A stretch of DNA of 64,000 bases from positions 1 through 64,000 of the forward strand of contig CADEFF010000012.1 in NCBI GenBank assembly GCA_902826565.1, written 5' to 3'. Of the stretch, positions 16,509-25,610 are shown piece after piece; the first letter of the stretch is position 1; every line of letters starts with the position of its first letter. Under the pieces are notes generated by a model, which saw nothing but the letters and a program-made list of their open reading frames with translations, searched no databases and was not told where the DNA came from. This stretch comes from an uncultured Rhodospirillaceae bacterium (GTDB lineage: Bacteria; Pseudomonadota; Alphaproteobacteria; Dongiales; Dongiaceae). The position numbers and the translations under genes are program-made.

Positions 16509-18659
16509 CTAGCCCCTCGCCCGCTCGACGGAGTTGACCGAGGGCGTCGCGCGCAGGGCGGCGATGATGTTGGTGAGATGACGGACGTCCTTCACCTCGA
16601 CGTCGATCGTCATCTCGAAGAAGTCGAGCGAGCGGCGGGTGATCTTGAGGTTCGAGATGTTGCCCTCGGTCTTGCCGATCACCGAGGAAAGGCTGCCGAG
16701 GCTGCCGGGCGAGTTGGTCAGCACCACATGCAGGCGCCCGACATGGCCTTCCCGGTCCTCGCCGGCCGAATCCCAGGCGACATCGAGCCATCGCTCCGGC
16801 GCGTCGGCGTAGGACTCGAGGCTCTCGCAATCGATCGTGTGAATCGTGACGCCCTTGCCGGTCATCACGATGCCGACGATGCGGTCGCCCGGCAGCGGGT
16901 GGCAGCAACCGGCGAAATGCACCGCCATGCCCGGAATGAGGCCGACGATCGGGATGGCGTTGCTCGTGCCCTTGCCTTTCTTCTTTGCGCGCTGCGTCGC
17001 GATCGGCACGATATTGGCGGCGCGCGGTGCCGCTTTGGTGCCGGGCATGACGGCATGCAACACCTCGCGACCGCTTTGCAGCCCGGCGCCGACCTGGGCC
17101 ATGAGGTCGCCCGCGTCGTCGCACTTGAATTTCTTCAGCACCGCGTCGAGCGACTTCGGCGCGAACTCGAAGCCCTCCTGGCGGAATTCCTTGTCGAGAA
17201 TCGCCTTGCCGAGCTCGATATATTGCTCGCGCTGCTGGGTACGGATGAATCGGCGGATGCGGGCCCGCGCGCGGCCCGTGACCACGAAGCGCTCCCAGGT
17301 CGGCGACGGCGTCTGGGCGCGCGAGGTGACGATCTCGACCTGGTCGCCGTTATGCAGCTCGCTCGAGAGCGGCATGATCCGGCCGTTGACCTTGGCGCCG
17401 ACGCAAGTGTCGCCGATCTGCGAATGGACCGCATAGGCGAAATCGACCGGCGTCGCACCGCGCGGGAGGGCGATCAGGTCGCCCTTCGGCGTGAAGCAGA
17501 AGACCTGGTCCTGGAACATCTCGAGCTTGGTGTGCTCGAGGAATTCCTCGGGGCCGGCCGCGTGGTCGAGGATGTCCAGCAGCTCGCGAAGCCAGCGATA
17601 TTGCTTGCCCTCCACCCGTTCGTCGCCCTGCTTGTAGCTCCAGTGGGCGGCGACGCCGAGCTCGGCGACCTCGTGCATCTCGCGGGTGCGGATCTGCACC
17701 TCGATGCGCTGGCGCTCCGGCCCGATGATCCCGGTATGGAGCGAGCGGTAGTTGTTCGGCTTCGGCGTCGAGATGTAGTCCTTGAACCGGCCGGGCACCA
17801 CGGCATAGCGGCTGTGCAGCACGCCCAGCGCCTGATAGCACTGGCCGACATCGTCGACCACGACGCGGAAGGCGATGATGTCCGAGAGCTGCTCGAAGCC
17901 GATGTTCTTGCGCTGCATCTTGCGCCAGATCGAATAGGGCGTCTTCTCGCGGCCGGAAATCTGCGCCGCGATGCCCTCGTCGGCGAGGTCGGCCTTGAGC
18001 TGGTCCATGACGCGGCGGACCATGTCGCTGCCCTGCTCGCGCAAATAAGCAAGACGCTGCTTCAGCGAATGGTAGGCTTCCGAATTGATCTCGCGGAAGG
18101 CGGCGTTCTCCAGCTCGTCCTTCATGTCCTGCATGCCGATGCGTTCGGCGAGCGGGGCATAGATCTCCAGCGTCTCGAGCGCGATGCGCTTGCGCTTCTC
18201 CGGATCGGCGATGAAATGCAGCGTCTGCATGTTGTGCAGCCGGTCGGCGAGCTTGACCAGCAGCACGCGAATGTCGTCCGACATGGCGAGCACCAGCTTG
18301 CGGAAATTCTCCGCATGCTTGGTGTTGTCGGACTGCAGCTCGATGCGCGAGAGCTTGGTGACGCCGTCCACCAGCCGTCCGACCTCCTTGCCGAACAGCT
18401 GCTCGATCTGGCCCAGCGTCGCGTCGGTGTCCTCGACGGTGTCGTGCAGCAGCCCCGTGACGATCGAGGCGCTGTCGAGCTTCATGCGCGTGAGAATCTC
18501 GGCGACGCCGAGCGGATGGGAAAAGTACGGATCGCCCGAGGCGCGCGACTGCGAGCCATGGGCCTTCATGGAGAAAACATAGGCGCGGTTGAGCATGTCC
18601 TCATCCGCGCCCGGATCGTAGCTCTTGACGAGTTCGACGAGTTGATACTGGCGGATCAT
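16509..18659 (-). CDS. rsh: Bifunctional (p)ppGpp synthetase/hydrolase (RelA/SpoT homologue)
   Basis: 716-residue RSH enzyme making and degrading the stringent-response alarmone. Domain order: HD hydrolase (about residues 30-200, intact HDTVEDTDATLGQIE), synthetase (RKMQRKNIGFEQLSDIIAFRV; TPKPNNYRSLHTGI), TGS (FCFTPKGDLIALPRGATPVDFAYAVH) and a C-terminal ACT domain. Because the HD motif is present, both activities are expected, as for the single Rsh of most Alphaproteobacteria. It lies 105 bases downstream of rpoZ. Confidence 0.96.
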   Translation of the reverse strand: MIRQYQLVELVKSYDPGADEDMLNRAYVFSMKAHGSQSRASGDPYFSHPLGVAEILTRMKLDSASIVTGLLHDTVEDTDATLGQIEQLFGKEVGRLVDGVTKLSRIELQSDNTKHAENFRKLVLAMSDDIRVLLVKLADRLHNMQTLHFIADPEKRKRIALETLEIYAPLAERIGMQDMKDELENAAFREINSEAYHSLKQRLAYLREQGSDMVRRVMDQLKADLADEGIAAQISGREKTPYSIWRKMQRKNIGFEQLSDIIAFRVVVDDVGQCYQALGVLHSRYAVVPGRFKDYISTPKPNNYRSLHTGIIGPERQRIEVQIRTREMHEVAELGVAAHWSYKQGDERVEGKQYRWLRELLDILDHAAGPEEFLEHTKLEMFQDQVFCFTPKGDLIALPRGATPVDFAYAVHSQIGDTCVGAKVNGRIMPLSSELHNGDQVEIVTSRAQTPSPTWERFVVTGRARARIRRFIRTQQREQYIELGKAILDKEFRQEGFEFAPKSLDAVLKKFKCDDAGDLMAQVGAGLQSGREVLHAVMPGTKAAPRAANIVPIATQRAKKKGKGTSNAIPIVGLIPGMAVHFAGCCHPLPGDRIVGIVMTGKGVTIHTIDCESLESYADAPERWLDVAWDSAGEDREGHVGRLHVVLTNSPGSLGSLSSVIGKTEGNISNLKITRRSLDFFEMTIDVEVKDVRHLTNIIAALRATPSVNSVERARG

Positions 18660-18764
18660 GGCTGCCTGCCGATCGCCGGATGCCGATCGCGGATGAACGC
18701 CGTCCCGCCGGCGCCTCGGGTCCGAACGGCCGAGGGCAGCGCGAAGCTACTGCATCGACGTCGC

Positions 18765-19226
18765 CTACGCCTCGTTCTCGCTCTCCGTTGGACCATCGCC
18801 TTCGTTCCCAGCACCGCCATCGGCGCCGGGTCCCTCGCCTTCGGGCTCCTCGCCCTCGGCATCGCCCTCGACCTCGATATCGACGTCCTCGTCGCTCTCG
18901 CGATCTGTGACGCCTGCCGCCTCGCTCGGCATGAGGTCGCTCAACAGTTCCGTCTTGCCGGCGCCGAAGCCGCCGTCATCCTCTTCCGGCTCGTCCATCT
19001 CGACGACCTTCTGGAGACCTTTGATCACGGCCTGGCCGAGCGCATCGGTATCGACCGTCCCGTCGGCGATCTCGCGCAGCGCCACGACCGGGTTCTTGTC
19101 GTTGTCGCGCTCGAGCGTGAGCTGCGCGCCCGCCGAGACGTCGCGCGCCCGCTGCGCGGCGACCATCACGAGATCGAAGCGGTTCGGCACTCTCAGGACG
19201 CAATCTTCTACGGTAACGCGAGCCAT
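18765..19226 (-). CDS. rpoZ: RNA polymerase omega subunit with a long acidic C-terminal tail
   Basis: 153-residue omega subunit, which helps beta' folding and RNA polymerase assembly and contributes to the ppGpp site in some bacteria. The conserved core is residues 1-75: [20 protein letters not shown], the AQRAR motif and [19 protein letters not shown] ribosome site precedes the ATG. Unusual is the extension after residue 76: 29 of the last 77 residues are Asp or Glu, with runs rich in Gly, Pro and Glu, predicted to be disordered. It precedes rsh, the classic rpoZ-spoT order. Confidence 0.94.
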   Translation of the reverse strand: MARVTVEDCVLRVPNRFDLVMVAAQRARDVSAGAQLTLERDNDKNPVVALREIADGTVDTDALGQAVIKGLQKVVEMDEPEEDDGGFGAGKTELLSDLMPSEAAGVTDRESDEDVDIEVEGDAEGEEPEGEGPGADGGAGNEGDGPTESENEA

Positions 19227-19292
19227 GCGTCGCCCTCCAAGGCAAAGACAATGGATTGATTGATTTCAATATATGGCCCAAAGCCCCGAGAA

Positions 19293-19856
19293 TCAAGGAT
19301 TCCCCGGCGGTTTCACCGCGATCGGACGCGAATTCCCCCAGGGTTTGCCGAGCGGCCGACAGATTTGCCCCGCCGGCAGCCGGGCGATCAATTGACGCAC
19401 CCCGGCCCCGGTCTCGGGATGCCGCCATTCCGGGCGAATTTCCGCGAGCGGGAACAAAACGAAGGCCCGCTCCGCCGCTCGGGGATGCGGCAGGATCGGC
19501 GGCTCGGGTCCGCGCCGGACGACCGCCCCGTAAGCGATGAGGTCGAGATCGAGCACGCGCGCTTCATTGCGCACCCCTCGCCGGCGCCCGAAGCCGGCTT
19601 CGATCTCATGCAGCCGCGCGAGCAGGGCCACGGGATCGAGGGCCGTCCGGATCGCCACGACGCCGTTGACGTACCAGGGCTGGTCCGACGCCGGCACCGG
19701 CGCGCTCTCCCACCAGCCGGAGCGCGCGAGGAGGTCGATATCGCGACGCTCGAGCTCTTCGAGCGCCGCTTCCAGCGTCGCCACCGGCGCGGCGTCGGCC
19801 GCACCCGGCAGATTGGCCCCGAGCGCGATCAGAATATCGGGATCGGCAACGGTCAT
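19293..19856 (-). CDS. folK: 2-amino-4-hydroxy-6-hydroxymethyldihydropteridine pyrophosphokinase (HPPK)
   Basis: 187-residue enzyme transferring pyrophosphate from ATP to the pterin in folate synthesis. LIALGANLPG at the N terminus, YVNGVVAI, the RNEARVLDLDLIAYG metal/pterin motif and LPHPRAAERAFVLFPLAEI are diagnostic. I prefer the ATG at 19856 over that at 19868 because GAGGGG lies just before it. It is upstream of rpoZ on the same strand and divergent from the NYN-domain gene. Confidence 0.93.
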   Translation of the reverse strand: MTVADPDILIALGANLPGAADAAPVATLEAALEELERRDIDLLARSGWWESAPVPASDQPWYVNGVVAIRTALDPVALLARLHEIEAGFGRRRGVRNEARVLDLDLIAYGAVVRRGPEPPILPHPRAAERAFVLFPLAEIRPEWRHPETGAGVRQLIARLPAGQICRPLGKPWGNSRPIAVKPPGNP

Positions 19857-19979
19857 TCCGCCCCTCATATTGACATCGACCGGCCTTAAATATGCCCTTG
19901 GCTCGGTGCCTCCGGGCGCGCGATGCTCAAATCCGTCCGCTCGGCTATGCCATTTTCAACGAACCATACAGGCGGAGAT

Positions 19980-20567
19980 ATGATCGACAAGCTATTCCAC
20001 CCGCAGGAGCGGGTCGCTCTTTTCATCGACGGCGCCAATCTTTATGCAGCCGCCAAGACCCTGGGTTTCGATATCGACTATCGGCGCCTGCTCGAGCTCT
20101 TCCAGGGCAATTGCCGGCTGATCCGCGCCTACTACTACACCGCCCTCATCGAGAACGAGGAATATTCGCCGATCCGGCCGCTGGTCGATTGGCTGGACTA
20201 TAACGGCTACACGATGGTCACCAAGCCGACCAAGGAGTTCGTGGACGCCATGGGACGCCGCAAGATCAAGGGCAATATGGACATCGAGCTCGCCATCGAC
20301 ATGCTGGAGCTCGCCGACCATATCGATCATGTGGTGCTGTTCTCGGGCGACGGCGATTTCCGGCGCCTGGTGGAAGCGGTGCAGCGCAAGGGCCTGCGCG
20401 CGAGCGTGGTGAGCACGATCCGCAGCCAGCCGCCGATGATCGCCGACGAGCTGCGGCGGCAGGCGGACCGCTTTCTCGAGCTCAGCGACCTCGCGGAACG
20501 GATCCAGCGGGTCCACGCCGCCCGCGGCCCCGGCGACGACGCGCCCCGCTTCGCGCAGACCGGTTGA
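19980..20567 (+). CDS. NYN-domain (LabA/DUF88-like) putative ribonuclease
   Basis: 195-residue protein of the NYN/PIN-like nuclease superfamily. The acidic active-site candidates are in VALFIDGANLYAAAKTLG (Asp), the KGNMDIELAIDML segment and FSGDGDFRRLVEAVQ. The family is thought to cleave or process RNA in the cytoplasm, but the substrate of the alphaproteobacterial member is not known. I place the start at 19980, where a GGAG lies 2 bases upstream. An ATG at 19923 would add 19 residues without a good ribosome site. Divergent from folK and 15 bases upstream of a uracil-DNA glycosylase gene. Confidence 0.87.
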   Translation: MIDKLFHPQERVALFIDGANLYAAAKTLGFDIDYRRLLELFQGNCRLIRAYYYTALIENEEYSPIRPLVDWLDYNGYTMVTKPTKEFVDAMGRRKIKGNMDIELAIDMLELADHIDHVVLFSGDGDFRRLVEAVQRKGLRASVVSTIRSQPPMIADELRRQADRFLELSDLAERIQRVHAARGPGDDAPRFAQTG

Positions 20568-20582
20568 GCGTCGGCGCCCCCC

Positions 20583-21263
20583 TTGTCGCCGACACCGGCG
20601 AGCGCGGCTCCCGAGGGATCGCGCATCGAGGAGCCGTCCCGCGACTGCCCGCTCTGCCCGCGGCTGGTCGCCTTCCGCGAGAAGAACCGGGCCGCGGCGC
20701 CGGACTGGCATAACGCGCCGGTTCCCGCCTTCGGCGGCCTCGACGCGCGGCTGCTGGTGGTGGGGCTGGCGCCCGGCCGCATGGGGGCCAACCGCACCGG
20801 GCGGCCCTTCACCGGCGATTATGCGGGCGATCTGCTCTATGGCAGCCTGAAGCGCGCGGGGCTCGCGGCCGGCGATTACGGCCGTCGCGCGGATGACGGC
20901 TTCCATCTGAAGGGGGTGCGGGTCACCAACGCCGTGCGCTGCGTGCCGCCGGAGAACCGCCCGACTCCCGCCGAGACGGCGAGCTGCAACGGCTTCCTCA
21001 AGGCGGAAATCGCCGCCATGCCGTCGCTCGTGGCGCTGCTGGCGCTCGGCGGCATTGCGCACAACGCCGTGCTGACCGCGCTCGGCGAGCGCAAGAGCCG
21101 ATGGCCGTTCGCGCATGGCGCGGAGCATGCGCTGCCGGGTGGCCTGCTGCTCGCCGACAGCTATCACTGCTCCCGGCTCAACACCAATACGGGCAGGCTT
21201 ACCGAAGCGATGTTCGACGCGGTGGTGATGCGGCTCGCGGCGCGGCTCGCGGCGGCGCACTGA
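20583..21263 (+). CDS. Uracil-DNA glycosylase, family 5 (UDGb) type
   Basis: 226-residue base-excision repair enzyme. Cysteines in DCPLCPRL and a later cysteine in NAVRCVPPENRP suggest the iron-sulfur cluster of family 4/5 enzymes. Motif A is GLAPGRMGANRTGRPFTGD and motif B is SYHCSRLNTNTGRLT, which match UDGb rather than family 4. UDGb enzymes remove uracil, hypoxanthine and other deaminated bases. The TTG start at 20583 is the only nearby candidate and has no clear ribosome site, so the N terminus is uncertain and translation may be coupled to the upstream gene. Confidence 0.88.
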   Translation: MSPTPASAAPEGSRIEEPSRDCPLCPRLVAFREKNRAAAPDWHNAPVPAFGGLDARLLVVGLAPGRMGANRTGRPFTGDYAGDLLYGSLKRAGLAAGDYGRRADDGFHLKGVRVTNAVRCVPPENRPTPAETASCNGFLKAEIAAMPSLVALLALGGIAHNAVLTALGERKSRWPFAHGAEHALPGGLLLADSYHCSRLNTNTGRLTEAMFDAVVMRLAARLAAAH

Positions 21264-21271
21264 GAACCTCG

Positions 21272-21299
21272 CCGCGGGTCCCGTTCAGGGCCGCGGCGG
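21272..21299. terminator. Inverted repeat between convergent genes, possible bidirectional terminator
   Basis: CCGCGG...CCC and GGG...CCGCGG form a G+C-rich stem with a small bulge and a 5-base loop in the 37 bases between the glycosylase and smpB stops. There is no T tract on either strand, so intrinsic termination is not assured. Confidence 0.3.
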
Positions 21300-21300
21300 C

Positions 21301-21780
21301 CTAGCCGTCGCGGTTCCGCGAGCGCAGGATGCGGGCCTGGCTGCGCTGCCAGTCGCGTTCCTTCAGCGTGTCGCGCTTGTCCACCTTGCGCTTGCCCTTG
21401 GCGAGGCCGAGCTGGCATTTGGCGATGCCGCGCTCGTTGAAATAGATCGACAGCGGCACCAGCGTCATGCCCTCGCGCGTGACGGCGCCCATCAGCTTCG
21501 CCATCTCGCGGCCGCGCAGCAGGAGCTTTCGCGGCCGGCGCGGCTCGTGGTTGAAGCGCGTCGCCGCGGCATATTCCGGGATGAAGGCGTTGAAAAGGAA
21601 CAGCTCGCCGCCCTTCTCGCTCGCGAAGGCCTCGCCGATGCTGGCCTTGCCCGAGCGCAGCGACTTCACCTCGGTGCCGACCAGCATCATGCCGGCCTCG
21701 ATGGTGTCCTCGATGAAGTAGTTGTGGCGCGCCTTGCGGTTCTGCGCGGCGAAGCGCTGCGTCCCTGGATCGCGTGCCAT
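21301..21780 (-). CDS. smpB: SsrA-binding protein
   Basis: 159-residue partner of tmRNA in trans-translation, rescuing stalled ribosomes. Recognised from [20 protein letters not shown], the [18 protein letters not shown] motif, and the basic C-terminal [19 protein letters not shown] tail that enters the decoding centre. It lies 13 bases downstream of dapA on the same strand, a conserved alphaproteobacterial arrangement. Confidence 0.97.
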   Translation of the reverse strand: MARDPGTQRFAAQNRKARHNYFIEDTIEAGMMLVGTEVKSLRSGKASIGEAFASEKGGELFLFNAFIPEYAAATRFNHEPRRPRKLLLRGREMAKLMGAVTREGMTLVPLSIYFNERGIAKCQLGLAKGKRKVDKRDTLKERDWQRSQARILRSRNRDG

Positions 21781-21793
21781 GGCCGCCGGCTGC

Positions 21794-22669
21794 CTAGTTC
21801 AGCAGCCCGGCCGCAACCATCGCGCCCCGCACCTGCTGCTTCGAATTCTCGGAAATCTCGCAGATCGGCAGCCTTGCGTCCGCGCTGACGCGCCCGAGCA
21901 GGCTCGCGCCGTATTTCACGGGGCCGGGGCTGGTCTCGCAGAACATCGCCTTGGAAACCGGGAACAGCCGGCGATTGAGCCGATCGACCTCCGCCAGATC
22001 CTTTTTCTGCCAGGCATTGTGCAGCTCGGCGCAGAGCCGCGGCGCGACGTTCGCCGTCACCGAGATGCAGCCTTCGCCGCCCTGCGCGAGGAACGGAACG
22101 ATCGTCGCATCCTCGCCCGACAGCATGCAGAACTTGTCGCCGCAGGCGAGCCGCGTCGCGAGCGGACGGGCGAGATCGGCGGTCGCATCCTTCACGCCGA
22201 TCACGTTCTTCAGCTTCGAAAGCCGCGCCATGGTGTCGACGGTCATGTCGACCGCGCTGCGCGACGGCACGTTGTAGATGACGATCGGAATGTCGACCGC
22301 GTCGTGGATCGCCTTGAAGTGGCGATACTGCCCTTCCGGCGTCGGCCTGTTGTAATAGGGCAGCACCACGAGCGCCGCGTCGGCGCCGGCCTTCTTCGCA
22401 TGGGCCGTGAGCTGGATCGCCTCGTCCGTCGAGTTCGAGCCCGTGCCGGCGATGACCGGAACGCGGCCCTTCGCGGCCTCGATACAAAGCTCCACGACGC
22501 GCATATGCTCTTCGTGGGTCAGCGTCGGCGATTCCCCGGTGGTGCCGACCGGCACCAGACCGTGACTTCCTTCCGCGATCTGCCACTCCACGAAGTCCTG
22601 ATAGCCGCGCTCGTCCACCGTGCCGTCCTTGAACGGGGTGATGAGCGCCGTGATCGAACCCTTGAACAT
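21794..22669 (-). CDS. dapA: 4-hydroxy-tetrahydrodipicolinate synthase
   Basis: 291-residue TIM-barrel aldolase condensing pyruvate with aspartate semialdehyde in lysine and diaminopimelate synthesis. The start [20 protein letters not shown] is the family N terminus, with [17 protein letters not shown], the YYNRPTPEG segment containing the proton-relay Tyr, and the Schiff-base lysine in [12 protein letters not shown]. The ATG at 22669 is preceded by GAGGAGCGGAG. A longer frame to 22738 has no support. Cotranscribed with smpB and divergent from the lytic transglycosylase. Confidence 0.96.
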   Translation of the reverse strand: MFKGSITALITPFKDGTVDERGYQDFVEWQIAEGSHGLVPVGTTGESPTLTHEEHMRVVELCIEAAKGRVPVIAGTGSNSTDEAIQLTAHAKKAGADAALVVLPYYNRPTPEGQYRHFKAIHDAVDIPIVIYNVPSRSAVDMTVDTMARLSKLKNVIGVKDATADLARPLATRLACGDKFCMLSGEDATIVPFLAQGGEGCISVTANVAPRLCAELHNAWQKKDLAEVDRLNRRLFPVSKAMFCETSPGPVKYGASLLGRVSADARLPICEISENSKQQVRGAMVAAGLLN

Positions 22670-22882
22670 GACTCCGCTCCTCGGCCGGGCGCTGGCACCG
22701 GCGCGCCGGACCATAACGGCTGCTCCGGCAGCCCGCAAGCCGCAGGCTCCGGCCTTTTCGGCCCGACGAGATTTTATTAATGGTGTGAGTCGAGAATCGG
22801 CCTAGTTTGGCGGGAACGGGTGCTCGCCCGGTCCCTTTCGAGGCGATCTCGGGGCGAAGCGAAGAAACCTAAGGTGCGGACG

Positions 22883-24862
22883 ATGGGCGTGATGACGAAG
22901 CTGGGCCTCGCGGCTCTGGCGGTGGCGGTGCTTTCCGTCGCCGGCACAAAAGCGGATGCGAAGCTGCTTTCCGCCGGAGACCGGCAGATCTATCAGCAGA
23001 CCTTCGACCTGATCGACAAGGAAAGCTGGTCGAAGGCGCGCGAGCTGGCGGCCCGCGCCAAGGATCCGCTGCCGGAGAAATTCGTGCAGTGGCTCGACCT
23101 GACGCGTCCCGGCCCCGGTCGTTCGTTCGACGAAATTACCGCCTTCATGCGCGAGAATCCGGACTGGCCCGGCCAGTCGCAGCTCCAGGCTCAGGGCGAG
23201 CGGGCGATGACCGACGGCTATGGCCCCGATGCGGTGGTCGCCTGGTTCGCGAAGCGCGAGCCGCGCACCGCGGAAGGCGCCATGCGCCTGGGTTTCGCCC
23301 TGCTCCGCAACGGCAAGACCCAGGCCGGCATCGACGTGCTGCGCAAGGGCTGGGCCGCGTTCTCCATGCCGCGCCCCGTCGAGGACCAGTATCTCGCGAG
23401 CTTCGGCGCCAATCTGCGGCCGGAGGATCACGTCGCACGGCTCGATCGCCTGCTGTGGGAGCGCGAGCTCGATGCCGCACGCCGTCAGATGGAGCGCGTC
23501 GACCCGGCGCATCGCAAGCTTGCCGACGCACGGCTGAAGCTCATCGAAAGCGCGCCGGGGGTCGATGCGGCGGTGAAGCGTGTCCCGTCCGAGCTGCAGA
23601 ACGATCCGGGCCTGCTCTATGACCGCGCCCGCTGGCGCCGGCAGCGCGACGACAATGTCGGCGCCGCGGCCCTGCTCGATCCGCCGCCGGCGACGACGCC
23701 CTTCCCCGACAAGATGTGGCGCGAATACGAGTATCAGGCTCGCCGCGCGCTGGAGCGCGGCGATCCCGCCCTCGCCTACCGCCTCGCCGAAGCGCATGGC
23801 GCGGTGGACGGGACCGTGTTCGCGGACGGCGAATGGCTCGCCGGCTGGATCGCGCTCCGCTTCCTCAACGATCCGCAGCGCGCCTTCGCCCATTTCACGC
23901 GCATGTATGCCGGGGTGGGCTCGCCGATCAGCCTCGGGCGCGGCGCCTACTGGGCCGGCCGGGCCGCGGAAGCGATGGGGCAGCAGGCGCTGGCGACCGA
24001 ATGGTACGGCAAGGCGGCCGCCAACCTCGCGAGCTATTACGGCCAGCTCGGGGCGCAGCGCCTCGGCGCCGACGCCGGGCTCCGTCTCGATCCGCTGCCG
24101 ACGATCGACGAAGCGACCAAGGCCTCCTTCGCCAAGAACGAGCTCGTGCGCCTCGTGCGCATGATGGCGGAGATCGGCGAAACCGACCGCATGCGCTCCT
24201 TCATCGTGCGGATCGCCGAGACGCTGCACAGCCCGGCGGAATTCCGCATGCTGGCGGAGCTCGGCAAGGAGATCGGGCGCGAGGATTACGCGGTGGCGGT
24301 GGCCAAGGTGGCCCGCACCCGGGGCATCGAGCTCGTCGAGTATCTCTTCCCGACGACGAAGGTCCCCGATGGCGGGCAGCCGGAGCATGCCCTGGTACTG
24401 GCGGTGATCCGGCAGGAAAGCGCCTTCGACCAGAAGGCGGTGAGCTCGGCCGGCGCGCTCGGGCTGATGCAGCTCATGCCGCGCACGGCGAAGCATGTCG
24501 CGGGCGCGCTCGGCCTCGCCTTCAACGAGAAGAAGCTCACCGGCGACCCGCAATACAACATTCGGCTCGGCCGCGCCTATCTGGAGGAGCTGATCGGCAA
24601 ATACGGCGGTTCCTACGTGCTCGCCATCGCCTCCTACAATGCCGGCCCGTCGCGGGCACGCGAATGGATGACGACCTATGGCGATCCGCGCTCCCCGACC
24701 GTGGATGCCATCGACTGGGTCGAAAGCATTCCCTTCTCCGAGACCCGCAACTATGTGCAGCGCGTGCTGGAGAACCTGCAGGTCTATCGCAACCGCCTCG
24801 GCAGCTCCGACGGGATGGTGATCGCGCTCGAATCCGACCTGAGCCGCCCCGGAGCGCCGTGA
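22883..24862 (+). CDS. Soluble lytic murein transglycosylase (SLT70-like)
   Basis: 659-residue periplasmic enzyme cleaving the MurNAc-GlcNAc bond of peptidoglycan to form 1,6-anhydroMurNAc ends. An N-terminal signal peptide is visible (LGLAALAVAVLSVAGTKADA), followed by a long alpha-helical superhelix, then the C-terminal SLT domain. The catalytic glutamate is E512 in AVIRQESAFDQ, with SSAGALGLMQLMP and ASYNAGPSRAREWM, all diagnostic. I chose the ATG at 22883 because it puts the signal peptide at the N terminus and has AAGGTG 6 bases upstream. An ATG at 22892 is equally possible. Its stop overlaps the next gene's GTG. Confidence 0.93.
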   Translation: MGVMTKLGLAALAVAVLSVAGTKADAKLLSAGDRQIYQQTFDLIDKESWSKARELAARAKDPLPEKFVQWLDLTRPGPGRSFDEITAFMRENPDWPGQSQLQAQGERAMTDGYGPDAVVAWFAKREPRTAEGAMRLGFALLRNGKTQAGIDVLRKGWAAFSMPRPVEDQYLASFGANLRPEDHVARLDRLLWERELDAARRQMERVDPAHRKLADARLKLIESAPGVDAAVKRVPSELQNDPGLLYDRARWRRQRDDNVGAAALLDPPPATTPFPDKMWREYEYQARRALERGDPALAYRLAEAHGAVDGTVFADGEWLAGWIALRFLNDPQRAFAHFTRMYAGVGSPISLGRGAYWAGRAAEAMGQQALATEWYGKAAANLASYYGQLGAQRLGADAGLRLDPLPTIDEATKASFAKNELVRLVRMMAEIGETDRMRSFIVRIAETLHSPAEFRMLAELGKEIGREDYAVAVAKVARTRGIELVEYLFPTTKVPDGGQPEHALVLAVIRQESAFDQKAVSSAGALGLMQLMPRTAKHVAGALGLAFNEKKLTGDPQYNIRLGRAYLEELIGKYGGSYVLAIASYNAGPSRAREWMTTYGDPRSPTVDAIDWVESIPFSETRNYVQRVLENLQVYRNRLGSSDGMVIALESDLSRPGAP

Positions 24863-25554
24863 CACCGCCGGCGCGACCATCGGCGGAGGCGGTCGGCGCC
24901 GTCGTCTTCGACGCCTATGGCACGCTCTTCGACGTGAACGCGGCCGCGGCGACCCTTGCGCCGGAGATCGGGCCCGAGGCCGCGGCGCTCGCCGAGCTCT
25001 GGCGGCGCAAGCAGCTCGAATATAGCTGGCTGCGCACCCTCATGGGTCGGCACAGCGATTTCTGGCAGGTGACCGCCGATGCGCTCGACTTCGCCATGGA
25101 GAAGCTTCGGCTGCCGATCGGTGTCCGGCCAAGGCTGCTCGAGCTTTATTTCCGCCTGCCGCCCTTTGCCGATGCGCGGCCGCTGCTCGAGCGGTGCCGC
25201 CGGCAGGGCCTGAAGCTTGCGATCCTCTCGAACGGCGCGCCGGAAATGCTCAACGCCGCGATTACCCATGCCGGGCTTACCGAGTTCTTCGATGCCGTGC
25301 TCTCCGTCGAGGCGGTCGGGCTCTTCAAGCCGCGGCCCGAGGTCTATCGTCTCGCGGTCGAGCATCTGGGCGTGCCCGCCAGCCGCACGGTCTTCGTCAG
25401 CGCGAACGGCTGGGACGTGGCCGGCGCCGCCGCCTTCGGCTTCGCGGCGGTCTGGATCAACAGGGCCGGCGAGCCGCTCGAGCGGCTCCCGGCCCTGCCG
25501 ATCGCGATCGTCGCCAGCCTCGCCGAGCTTCCGCAGGCGGTCGCCCTCGACTAG
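24859..25554 (+). CDS. HAD-superfamily type II haloacid dehalogenase-like hydrolase
   Basis: 231-residue HAD hydrolase. Motif I is VVFDAYGTLFDV with nucleophile D18, motif II is ILSNGAPEML, the lysine of motif III is in GLFKPRPEVYRLAVEHLG, and VSANGWDVAGAAAFGF replaces the usual acidic loop with the Asn-Gly-Trp-Asp pattern of L-2-haloacid dehalogenases. It hydrolyses 2-haloacids or an unrelated phosphoester; sequence alone does not separate these. The GTG start overlaps the transglycosylase stop (GTGA), indicating coupling. Confidence 0.87.
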   Translation: MTPPARPSAEAVGAVVFDAYGTLFDVNAAAATLAPEIGPEAAALAELWRRKQLEYSWLRTLMGRHSDFWQVTADALDFAMEKLRLPIGVRPRLLELYFRLPPFADARPLLERCRRQGLKLAILSNGAPEMLNAAITHAGLTEFFDAVLSVEAVGLFKPRPEVYRLAVEHLGVPASRTVFVSANGWDVAGAAAFGFAAVWINRAGEPLERLPALPIAIVASLAELPQAVALD

Positions 25555-25610
25555 CCTTTGCGCGGACCACCCCTATGATCGGGCGGTCGTTCTCCGGTCG
25601 GGAGTTCTCG

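Noticed and set aside
16578-19259. Very long open frame (893 codons) on the plus strand opposite rsh and rpoZ
   Set aside because: It is the antisense shadow expected in G+C-rich coding DNA. Its translation has no recognisable domain, while the opposite strand encodes complete conserved proteins.
22802-24880. 692-codon minus-strand open frame opposite the lytic transglycosylase
   Set aside because: The plus strand contains a signal peptide and full SLT motifs; the antisense product matches nothing recognisable.
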